From assembly GCA_964513655.1 (NCBI GenBank), contig CAZENQ010000138.1:1-6143 (forward strand): 6,143 nt of DNA, written 5' to 3'. The DNA comes from G020350405 sp964513655 (GTDB lineage: Bacteria > Planctomycetota > Phycisphaerae > Sedimentisphaerales > Anaerobacaceae). The translations under genes were made by a program, and so were the position numbers. Positions 1 through 5,949 of the stretch are shown piece after piece; position 1 is the stretch's first letter; the number at the start of each line of letters is the position of its first letter. Under the pieces are notes generated by a model. That model searched no databases, was not told the origin of the DNA, and saw only the letters and a program-made list of their open reading frames with translations.

Positions 1-257
1 ACCCTGACCACGAACCAAAAAATGAAAAACGAAACCAATTTTCGAAGGGCAAAAAACGAACATAAACTCAGCTTTAACAAAGACTTACGAATATGAACAA
101 GCTGGCAGACCCGGCCAACACGAAACCAATCTCGTCCGCGCCCACCCGCTTGCCTGCGGTCAAACCGTCGAAGGACAACTCCCTCAATCTGAAATCTGAG
201 ATTTGTGATTTGAAATCCCGCTTGCGGCTCACCCCCGGCCCCCGGATCCAGACCCAT

Positions 258-285
258 CCTTACTCCTTACTTCTTACTCCTTACT
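258..285. repeat. Tandem repeat, four copies of CCTTACT
   Basis: Four consecutive 7-base units of CCTTACT are present, the third with one C-to-T change, followed by a partial CCT and a T run. A related fragment (CCTTACTTCTTA) occurs near 5987-5998 in the other flank. It looks like slippage-prone intergenic DNA with no evident function. Confidence 0.85.
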
Positions 286-302
286 CCTTTTTTTGTTGTA
301 AT

Positions 303-397
303 TTTTCACACTTTGAAACACTTTCAAACACTTATTCCAGCGCAATTCCACCCCTTTTTCTGAGTTTTTCCAAACTTTTCACACTTTGAAACACTTT
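303..397. repeat. Direct repeat pair of 22 bases, 73 bases apart
   Basis: The 22-base sequence starting ttttcacactttgaaac occurs identically at 303-324 and 376-397. Between the copies lies a variant, acactttcaaacactt (318-333), that overlaps the first copy. The second copy runs into a C-rich stretch and the 'ttagcccaaaaacaagg' motif at 420-436. The unit recurs in the same orientation in the right flank (see 5817-5887). Confidence 0.85.
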
Positions 398-436
398 TCA
401 ACATCCCCAACCCCCATTTTTAGCCCAAAAACAAGG
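366..436 (+). repeat. Dispersed intergenic repeat, left copy
   Basis: The order is a T/C-rich lead, 'cacactttgaaacactttt' (about 380-398), a C-rich spacer, 'cattttta', then 'agcccaaaaacaagg' ending at 436. The copy at 5817-5887 has the same parts in the same order, with almost equal spacing (36 against 37 bases from 'acacttt' to 'agccc'). A shorter relative, 'cccccatttttcacccaaaa', lies at 464-483. It is probably a genome-wide intergenic family, but a single window cannot show this. Confidence 0.6.
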
Positions 437-610
437 GCGACCCCGCACCTGTCAAATTCCCCACCCCCATTTTTCACCCAAAATCAACGGTCCAATTCCT
501 TCTGCCTTCTCACTTTTAACTTTCTCTCCACCCTCAGACTTTTTACTTTCAGACACGATAAAACTCCGTAAGATACTGAATACAAACAAGATAAGTACAA
601 TAGGCCGACA

Positions 611-1555
611 ATGAAACCCAATTTGCAGCTACAACACTCTAAGCCGCTAACTCTTTTCCTCGCCACCCGGCCGATGTTCCTCATCGCCAGCGCAGCCCCC
701 ATCCTCGTCGGCTCAACTCTCGCCTACGCAACAACTTACAACTTCCACCCACTCCTGTTCACACTCGCCCTCCTCGCGATAATGACCATCCACGCCGGCG
801 CCAACATGACCAACGACTACTTCGACCACACCTCAAAAAACGACTGGCTAAACAAAAACCCTACCCCATTTTCAGGCGGAAAACGCTACATCCAGCAGGG
901 CATCCTCTCCCCTAAAGCTACGTTAATCACTGCCGCAGCGTTACTTACGGCTGGCTCAGCAATCGGCCTTCTAATTGTCCTCCTGACACAAAGCGTCTTT
1001 ATCTTAATTCTCGGTCTCCTCGGCCTGCTGGGTGGTTTTTTCTACACAGCACCCCCATTTCGCCTCGGCTACCGCTCCACCGGCGAACCTGTCATTGCGC
1101 TGCTGTTCGGCCTGCTGCCCGTATACGGCTCATACTACTTACAGACAAGAACAATCGATACTATTCCTCTCCTGCCGGCTTGCATAGTTGCAATACTGAT
1201 TTTCTTGGTGATTTTGGTAAACGAATTCCCCGATGTCGCCGCCGACGCGGCCGTGGCAAAAAAGACTTTAGTGGTGCGTTTCGGCCTCGCCGCCTCCGTT
1301 TGGATTTACAAAATCGCGCTGCTTGCGACCTACATCATTGCGGCGGCGGCAATATTGGCCGACCGGACTTTTGTTCTCGCCGGCTCGTTTTATCTCCTTA
1401 CTCTGCCGTTAGCTGTTGTTGCAGCGAGACTTGTAAATAAAGAGCAATTGGCTAAGCCAGGCCAGTACCGTACCAGCCAAATTACAATTCTTTTGCACAC
1501 TTCCGGTACTTTTACTCTTACCGCTGGCTTTATCGTCTCAGCCATTATTGCGTAA
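611..1555 (+). CDS. UbiA-family prenyltransferase (MenA/MqnP-like), integral membrane
   Basis: This 314-residue protein belongs to the UbiA superfamily, membrane enzymes that attach a polyprenyl chain from its diphosphate to an aromatic or other acceptor, as in quinone synthesis. Both Mg-diphosphate-binding motifs are visible. The first is N68-D69-Y-F-D72 with D78, and the second is N204-E-F-P-D208-x3-D212 followed by KKTL (217-220). The YTAPPFRLGYR loop (145-155) with G158-E159 is typical of MenA-like members. About nine hydrophobic helices can be drawn (near 23-41, 47-63, 105-126, 128-146, 160-176, 186-203, 228-248, 255-272, 292-313), as the family requires. The length is normal. The ATG at 611 is chosen because the 'LATRPMFL' segment ahead of helix 1 is a usual family feature; there is no SD site. 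The acceptor is unknown: a 1,4-dihydroxy-2-naphthoate or futalosine-pathway quinone precursor is likeliest, but UbiA paralogues have other substrates. It probably shares a transcript with the gene at 1605. Confidence 0.93.
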   Translation: MKPNLQLQHSKPLTLFLATRPMFLIASAAPILVGSTLAYATTYNFHPLLFTLALLAIMTIHAGANMTNDYFDHTSKNDWLNKNPTPFSGGKRYIQQGILSPKATLITAAALLTAGSAIGLLIVLLTQSVFILILGLLGLLGGFFYTAPPFRLGYRSTGEPVIALLFGLLPVYGSYYLQTRTIDTIPLLPACIVAILIFLVILVNEFPDVAADAAVAKKTLVVRFGLAASVWIYKIALLATYIIAAAAILADRTFVLAGSFYLLTLPLAVVAARLVNKEQLAKPGQYRTSQITILLHTSGTFTLTAGFIVSAIIA

Positions 1556-1604
1556 AGCAAAATCTGATTGACCCGCTTACCTCCACCTTTTAGACTTACT
1601 GCCG

Positions 1605-2453
1605 ATGGATAAACGAATCATAATAAACGCGGATGATTTCGGCCTCTGCGAGAGAGTTAGCAACGCCGTGGCCCAGGCCCATACAGAGGGTGTGCTGACC
1701 AGTGCGACGATTATGGCCAATATGCCCGCCGCCGACGAAGCGGTCAAAACAGCCAAGAAGCTGCCGAGTCTTGGCATTGGCGTCCACCTTAACTTGTCCG
1801 AAGGCCGGCCTCTATCAAAAGACAGCAGCATCGCCTGTTTGCTTAATAGTGATGGCGAATTTACTCTTTCTGCGTTTAAACTGTCGGTCTTATCAATAGC
1901 CGGCCACAGAATCCGAAATGCCATACGAACAGAACTTGCCGCTCAAATCCAATGGGTATTCGATAAGGGTCTGACCCCTACCCATTTGGACTCACACAAC
2001 CACATCCACAGCTTGCCGCCCATATTCCCGATAGTTTGTGAGCTGGCCCGGCGGTTTGAAATTGGCGCTATACGCTTTACCTTCGAGCCGAAGGATCTTT
2101 GCCGGATGCCCTGGCCGCTGCCCGGCGAAAGAGGCAGGCAAAGTGCCGCAAGAGCGAGGATTATGGCCAAAATCAACCGGATTCAGGACTCCCGCTTCCT
2201 CAAGACCGATGCCCTTCTCGGTATTGCGCATAAAGGCAAGATAGACGTGAGTTTCTTCAAGGCCGTTACCTTATATAGTTCGGTCCAAACTGCGGAAGTA
2301 ATGACCCACCCCGGCCTTGCCGACACCGCCGGCCCGCACGAAACCAAACTCCAGCACCAACAAAGGCTTGAACTGGAAGCCCTTTGCAGTGAAAGAACAA
2401 AACAGCACTTCGAGGATGCGGGAATAAAACTGCTCCATTACGGAAACCTCTGA
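1605..2453 (+). CDS. ChbG/HpnK (YdjC-type) family metal-dependent deacetylase
   Basis: This 282-residue protein has the family's motifs in order: NADDFG (8-13) at the N terminus, GVHLNL (59-64), THLDSHNHIH (126-135) and MTHPG (233-237). In known members the second Asp of the ADD pair (here D11), the His of GxH (H61) and a His of the HxHxH cluster (about H131) bind the metal. All are present, so the enzyme should be active. Characterised relatives deacetylate chitooligosaccharides (ChbG) or the N-acetylglucosaminyl hopanoid (HpnK); the sequence does not say which applies here. No signal peptide is visible, so it is cytoplasmic. It starts 49 bases after the prenyltransferase, with no clear terminator between, so co-transcription is likely. 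The start follows from NADDFG sitting close to the N terminus, as is usual. No SD site precedes it; the upstream DNA is pyrimidine-rich. Confidence 0.92.
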   Translation: MDKRIIINADDFGLCERVSNAVAQAHTEGVLTSATIMANMPAADEAVKTAKKLPSLGIGVHLNLSEGRPLSKDSSIACLLNSDGEFTLSAFKLSVLSIAGHRIRNAIRTELAAQIQWVFDKGLTPTHLDSHNHIHSLPPIFPIVCELARRFEIGAIRFTFEPKDLCRMPWPLPGERGRQSAARARIMAKINRIQDSRFLKTDALLGIAHKGKIDVSFFKAVTLYSSVQTAEVMTHPGLADTAGPHETKLQHQQRLELEALCSERTKQHFEDAGIKLLHYGNL

Positions 2454-2469
2454 CGATTTTTTTAAAGTC

Positions 2470-2543
2470 CTCAAAGATAGCGCTCTTGCTGACGGGTAGA
2501 ATCCGAGTCCCCTCCCAGATTTACCCGATTTATAATCTTTGAG
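2470..2543. repeat. Nested inverted repeat in the intergenic region
   Basis: An outer 9-base arm, CTCAAAGAT (2470-2478), pairs exactly with ATCTTTGAG (2535-2543). Inside it, CGGGTA (2493-2498) pairs with TACCCG (2522-2527), so the two arm pairs are nested. The intervening loop is C-rich. The structure lies between the deacetylase stop and the promoter-like boxes of the next operon, and could be an RNA fold in the 3' end of the upstream transcript or a protein-binding DNA element. It has no terminal U tract directly after the outer stem, so it is not a standard intrinsic terminator. Confidence 0.55.
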
Positions 2544-2567
2544 AAACTTACTTTTCAAGTTTCGACG

Positions 2568-2595
2568 TTGATTCCGTTAAAATAGTTGATATACT
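2568..2595 (+). promoter_or_regulatory. Putative sigma-70-type promoter for the two-gene operon
   Basis: TTGATT (2568-2573) and TATACT (2590-2595) are separated by 16 bases in an otherwise AT-rich stretch just downstream of the nested inverted repeat. Transcription would start near 2602, giving a leader of about 75 bases before the GTG at 2677. This agrees with choosing that GTG over the TTG at 2608. The call rests only on resemblance to the consensus. Confidence 0.4.
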
Positions 2596-2664
2596 AATTA
2601 TATATTCTTGCCGGACGCAAGGATGCATCGTGCGAGAAATTTCGAGTGTCTGAGAAAGTCCAAT

Positions 2665-2670
2665 AAGGAG
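2665..2670 (+). promoter_or_regulatory. Ribosome binding site AAGGAG deciding the GTG start at 2677
   Basis: A strong AAGGAG lies 6 bases before GTG at 2677. The open frame extends upstream to a TTG at 2608 and an ATG at 2623, but neither has an SD site, and the extra 23 residues have no counterpart in dihydroorotate dehydrogenase folds, which begin with a strand like the one starting at this GTG. Confidence 0.8.
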
Positions 2671-2676
2671 TTAAGC

Positions 2677-4560
2677 GTGAACCTGACAACCGAGCCTATT
2701 CCGGGGCTAAACTTCAAGGATCCCTTTATGATTTCATCATGCCATTGGACGGCCACTGAGAACTCTTTAAGGAGTCTAGTGCCTTTTCAGCCCAGTGCTT
2801 TAACTCTGAAAACGACATCCAAGGTCAGGGGTGGAAGCGGCGGACCTGACATTGGCCGCCGTCGGAAGTGCAAGCTGGAGGATTCACGGGGAAACAACTT
2901 TGCAAGCTACACTAATGGACCAGCAACCCTCGAACTACTTGACGCAGCTGCAACTCATTCATTGACCTGTTGCGCCAGAGAATTATTACCCGAATCAAAA
3001 GTGGGTCTCAGTGTCCTTCAAGGGGAGGATTACAAGGGCCTCGCAGCGACTTTGCCACCCCAAAACTACGCTTATGTGGAATTGAACCTCAAGTATTCAC
3101 TCCGCCAACTACAAGTGGCTGAACTGAAGACGGTATGCACGGATCTGCAGAGCGACATCAAGCTTTTTCTTGAAGCCTTTGGTTCTTTACCCACTTTTGT
3201 CAAGCTCCCACGGGAAGCTACGGCGTTACTCGGCCTATATGATTTTCAGCAAATATTTTCCACAATTGCAGAAGCGAAAGGTGGGCTCATTGTCGCAAAT
3301 TCTAGGAAGGCTGTAGTGCCTCCATCAAGGAGTTCTCTGCCAACTCTGGCGGAGCTCACACAGGGAGTAATTGTTGGCGAACATCTCTTTCTCGATACCT
3401 ACAATGCCATTCGGTGCCTAACTAAGGACAACGAAGCCGAGACGACTATTCCACCAATAGTTGCAAGTGGCGGCATTGTGGATATCGGAGGTGCATTGGA
3501 TATTCTTGCAGTTGGCGCATCGGCAGTGCAGCTATGTTCGGCCTTAGACATTTCTGGACCACAAGTGCTGCCTTTATTGCGGGAGCAATTAACAACGATA
3601 GCTACCGGATACGATTCTTTTCAGGAATTCCTACAAGAGATGCGCCGACAGGCGAGCGTGTGGCAACAGTTCGCGGCTACGGCTCGTGATCTGAGAGTTG
3701 ATACTAAGACAGCGGTGCATCGGATTTTTCAAGAACCGGTGGTTATGGAGCACATTGAAAACGCTATAGCAGAGGAATGTACATTGTCTAATGATCAAGC
3801 GAGTTATGACGAACCTATCGCAATACCAGATGGCCTTCAGTTCGTTGTCAGCAAAGGAAATGTTTCCACCTTCCTCTTGGCAAATCGGGTAGTGGAACTA
3901 TGCAGTATGTTACCGATTGAGTTTGAATCGGCTGCAGATTTCTGTCGAGGGTTGCCCTCACCCGCTTTTCATTGGGATTTTGCAATCTTGCCCAATTCAG
4001 CTCTTGATTTTGTTGAGAAGCAAAAGCGTGTTTTGCCTCAAAATCTTCTGCCGCAAAGAATTGCTGCTGTTGGGAAGTCCTCGATACATCTCATGGGCGT
4101 TCACGGACTAAACCTTGATGGTTTGGGTTCTGTTTATCATTTTACAGGTAATAGCGCCCGTTTCGCGTTAAGTTGTTTACTCAAGGAATGCCACCCAAGC
4201 ACTGACTCGCTGATAGGTCCCCAGCTGTTGCCGTTGCTTCGTTGTTGGAATGAAGAAAAGGCTATTTTGGCAAAACCACCTTTGGGATTTTTCTATGGAA
4301 TGCTTTGCAGAGAACAAGTTAAACACAAGTGGAGTGTTATCTGGTCTGTTTCCGAGCCGCTTATTCTTGTTGCATCTAAAGCTCTTTTGGATACAAGGGA
4401 TGGGCAAAAAGTTGCTCAAGCTGTCGCTGCAAAATTGATTGGTCAGGTGCGATGGGTCTTGCAAAATCCTCAGCGAGCAGCAAAGAGAGTCAGGAGCGAA
4501 GGATTCTTAGACTATTGTGAGAGGATGTTGCTTGGCATATCGGAGGGCAAAACACAGTGA
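2677..4560 (+). CDS. Fusion of a dihydroorotate dehydrogenase-like flavin barrel and a PBP2 (NMT1/SsuA/THI5-like) domain
   Basis: This is a 627-residue protein read from GTG. Residues 1-320 resemble class 1 dihydroorotate dehydrogenases: an opening strand, TLKTT (43-47, with the FMN/substrate Lys K45), an Asn loop (73-81), VELN (134-137), FVKLP (K176), NS (208-209), PIVASGGI (260-267), GASAVQL (280-286) and the terminal GYDSFQEFLQ (311-320). The active-site loop that normally reads N-x-S-C-P-N is here NLKYSLR, so the catalytic Cys is missing. After a helical linker (about 321-386), residues 387-617 look like a type 2 periplasmic-binding fold: DFAILPNSALDF (434-445), a helix-start loop at 482-502 of the 'G-S-x-x-x-F-A-L' kind, and VLQNPQRAAKRV (594-605), typical of NMT1/SsuA proteins. 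There is no signal peptide, so it should act in the cytoplasm. I know of no named protein with this domain order. Its stop overlaps the next start. The barrel assignment is firm, the C-terminal one moderate, and the function unknown. Confidence 0.8.
   Translation: MNLTTEPIPGLNFKDPFMISSCHWTATENSLRSLVPFQPSALTLKTTSKVRGGSGGPDIGRRRKCKLEDSRGNNFASYTNGPATLELLDAAATHSLTCCARELLPESKVGLSVLQGEDYKGLAATLPPQNYAYVELNLKYSLRQLQVAELKTVCTDLQSDIKLFLEAFGSLPTFVKLPREATALLGLYDFQQIFSTIAEAKGGLIVANSRKAVVPPSRSSLPTLAELTQGVIVGEHLFLDTYNAIRCLTKDNEAETTIPPIVASGGIVDIGGALDILAVGASAVQLCSALDISGPQVLPLLREQLTTIATGYDSFQEFLQEMRRQASVWQQFAATARDLRVDTKTAVHRIFQEPVVMEHIENAIAEECTLSNDQASYDEPIAIPDGLQFVVSKGNVSTFLLANRVVELCSMLPIEFESAADFCRGLPSPAFHWDFAILPNSALDFVEKQKRVLPQNLLPQRIAAVGKSSIHLMGVHGLNLDGLGSVYHFTGNSARFALSCLLKECHPSTDSLIGPQLLPLLRCWNEEKAILAKPPLGFFYGMLCREQVKHKWSVIWSVSEPLILVASKALLDTRDGQKVAQAVAAKLIGQVRWVLQNPQRAAKRVRSEGFLDYCERMLLGISEGKTQ
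4542..4547 (+). promoter_or_regulatory. Ribosome binding site GGAGGG inside the end of the upstream gene
   Basis: GGAGGG lies 9 bases before the GTG at 4557, within the last codons of the fusion gene. Together with the GTGA stop/start overlap it supports GTG at 4557 as the start of the nucleotidyltransferase. The in-frame ATG at 4581 has no SD site. Confidence 0.75.
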
Positions 4561-5444
4561 CCCCTAGAAATAATAGCAAGATGAATATTCTCAACAATTT
4601 CGAAGTAAGAAAGAAATATGCTCGTTCCATTCTTCTGGACATCTGTAAAAATCCTGCCATTCTTGGCGTCTTAGGACCAGATCAGACGTGGGCCGTAGTG
4701 GGCGGTGCCGTTAGGGACTGCTTGATTACAGAACATCCGTGTACAAAAATTTTGTTTCGGCCATGGCCGGACGTGGACGTAGCCGTTGCTAGCGACGAGT
4801 TTTGCGTCGATGAGCATTTATCTGAAATTCAAGACATGGATTTCTCAATCCAACATAATTCTTTTGGTGGCTGGAAGGTATCAAGCGAAGATACCGGTGA
4901 ACTCGACATATGGAAAGTGAAGCTAGATAGACCTGCCAGTGGTCTGTCAGAGCGATGGCTATCATATCTTGATAATGTCGATTTTGCAATTAATGCCGTA
5001 GCTTTCACATGGCCCGAGTGTGAAATAGTAGTCCATCCTCGTTGGCATGACGCTCTCAGGAAACAGCTCGTCACACGTTTGTCTTCGCGTTCAGTTAAGA
5101 AGCACTTCCAAGCTATTCGAGGTGTTGCCCTAGCTGTCAAGCTCCAAATAACTACTGGCCTTTCTTTCAGACTTGGGAAGCAAATCGGTCGCGATCTGGA
5201 TTGGCTTGTTGGGACCAGTCATGAACAGGTGATGCGCGAGTCCTTGAGGTATCTTCAGCATAAGGTCTCCTCTGGTAGATGGTCTTTTCTGGTGCTCCAA
5301 CGCTTTCTGCTTGAGTCTGCAAAGAGAAACTACACGCCCAGTTTTCGCGAGCTTATCAAGGACACTTTTGCCGACGACTTGAGGGGGTATGTGAAATTAA
5401 GAATGGACGATGGGCTTTCCGGAAAACAACGCCAACTTTGGTAG
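4557..5444 (+). CDS. Short class II CCA-adding/poly(A) polymerase-like nucleotidyltransferase with altered base-selection motif
   Basis: This 295-residue protein has the polymerase-beta-type head of class II tRNA nucleotidyltransferases: WAVVGGAVRDCL (45-56), then DVDVAV (72-77) with metal-binding D72 and D74, and a possible further carboxylate D117 in ELDIW. DFAINAVAF (142-150) matches RRDFTINALAY, though the two Arg are Asn-Val here. IVVHPRWHDALRKQLVTRL (157-175) matches IIDPFGGLEDL and what follows. Residues 181-192 align with the EDPLRALRAVRF neck helix, but E, D and the first R are K181, K182 and Q185. THEQV-type neck residues follow (220-233). About 100 or more C-terminal residues of normal CCA enzymes are absent, and there is no HD domain. 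The catalytic Asp pair suggests activity, while the lost EDxxR argues against CCA addition. The GTG start overlaps the upstream stop by 4 bases, so translation is coupled and the two proteins probably act together. Substrate and acceptor are unknown. Confidence 0.82.
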   Translation: MTPRNNSKMNILNNFEVRKKYARSILLDICKNPAILGVLGPDQTWAVVGGAVRDCLITEHPCTKILFRPWPDVDVAVASDEFCVDEHLSEIQDMDFSIQHNSFGGWKVSSEDTGELDIWKVKLDRPASGLSERWLSYLDNVDFAINAVAFTWPECEIVVHPRWHDALRKQLVTRLSSRSVKKHFQAIRGVALAVKLQITTGLSFRLGKQIGRDLDWLVGTSHEQVMRESLRYLQHKVSSGRWSFLVLQRFLLESAKRNYTPSFRELIKDTFADDLRGYVKLRMDDGLSGKQRQLW

Positions 5445-5659
5445 TGGGCTAAATCTGGGGAAACAGTAGGCATTTTTCTGTTGGCGACTGCGGGTAGCGG
5501 AGCTAAACATAACGGCATAAACCGCCAGGATGATCAAAAACAGTTCTTTTTTTTGACTTTTGTTTGCTCAATTTTTTTGTCCCATTTCAAATAATTGTCA
5601 CCGCATCATTCTAACAATTCCCTCTCCTGATACAACGCAAAAATCTCCCCAACATAGCA

Positions 5660-5731
5660 CTGTACACCACGTGGTATAGCGGCCGCAAAACGCAGCGCAG
5701 ACTCCTACCCTGCACACCACGTGGTGCAGGG
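5660..5731. repeat. Pair of ACCACGTGGT palindromes exactly 50 bases apart
   Basis: The perfect 10-base palindrome ACCACGTGGT occurs at 5666-5675 and 5716-5725, each within a shared 16-base sequence CTGYACACCACGTGGT (5660-5675 and 5710-5725). The second copy is extended: CCCTGCAC (5708-5715) pairs with GTGCAGGG (5724-5731), giving an 8-base stem around an 8-base centre. The paired sites could bind a dimeric regulator or form hairpins. Confidence 0.75.
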
Positions 5732-5816
5732 CTCCCAAAAAATCAAACCCAACCAAACCCAATCTCGAACGCAGGACGCGCGACGCACGACGGACCGGGT
5801 CCGTTAAAACAACTTT

Positions 5817-5887
5817 TTTTGTAATTTTTAACACTTTCAAACACTTTTCCAGTACCACCCACCCTCATTGTTAGCCCAAAAATAAGG
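5817..5887 (+). repeat. Dispersed intergenic repeat, right copy
   Basis: It begins 'gtaattttt' (5821-5829), then 'acactttcaaacactt' (5831-5846, identical to 318-333), a C-rich spacer, and 'ttagcccaaaaataagg' (5871-5887, one mismatch to 420-436). The order and spacing match the left copy at 366-436, in the same orientation, so the family brackets the four genes. Confidence 0.6.
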
Positions 5888-5949
5888 ATCCTCGTAACGC
5901 AGCAGATGCCAAAGAGGGCCGCTCAAAACACTTTTTCAATCATCCGTGC

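Larger units (their letters stand above)
1..610. other. Non-coding, repeat-rich left flank with no supported gene
   Basis: I find no credible gene in this stretch. The longest open frames (93-389 and 386-571, + strand) are low-complexity translations of pyrimidine-rich and repeated DNA and match no family I know. The start is A-rich. 187-218 is a short AT-rich segment containing an AAATCT-G-AGATTT inverted repeat (192-204). 258-285 is a 7-base tandem repeat, and 289-490 contains several copies of an 'acactttgaaacac / cccccattttt' motif set. A promoter for the gene at 611 should lie near the end of this region, but I cannot pick -35 and -10 boxes with confidence. Confidence 0.7.

Noticed and set aside
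93..389. Open frame of 98 codons in the left flank
   Set aside because: The translation is low-complexity, runs through the tandem and direct repeats, matches no family and has no SD site.
1577..1924. Minus-strand 115-codon frame
   Set aside because: It lies opposite the deacetylase, whose motifs (NADDFG, GVHLNL) show that the plus strand is coding.
2486..2520. tRNA remnant or attachment site (GGGTAGAATCCGAGTCCCC resembles a T arm)
   Set aside because: The stem and TTCRA loop do not form in the right register and no acceptor stem or anticodon arm is found. A loose match to 5484-5505 (CTGCGGGTAGCGGAG) is too short and gapped to call flanking att sites.
2608..2676. N-terminal extension of the fusion protein from TTG 2608 or ATG 2623
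   Set aside because: There is no SD site at either codon and no counterpart in the fold, the putative promoter would leave almost no leader, and AAGGAG sits correctly before GTG 2677.
5445..5594. In-frame continuation past the TAG of the nucleotidyltransferase (49 sense codons to TAA at 5592)
   Set aside because: The extension contains long T runs, does not resemble the missing C-terminal domain of CCA enzymes, and has no readthrough signal. Chance openness is the simpler reading.
5598..5858. Minus-strand 86-codon frame, Cys-rich
   Set aside because: It translates the palindromes and the dispersed repeat; the Cys and Val richness follows from the CACGTG repeats and C-rich DNA.
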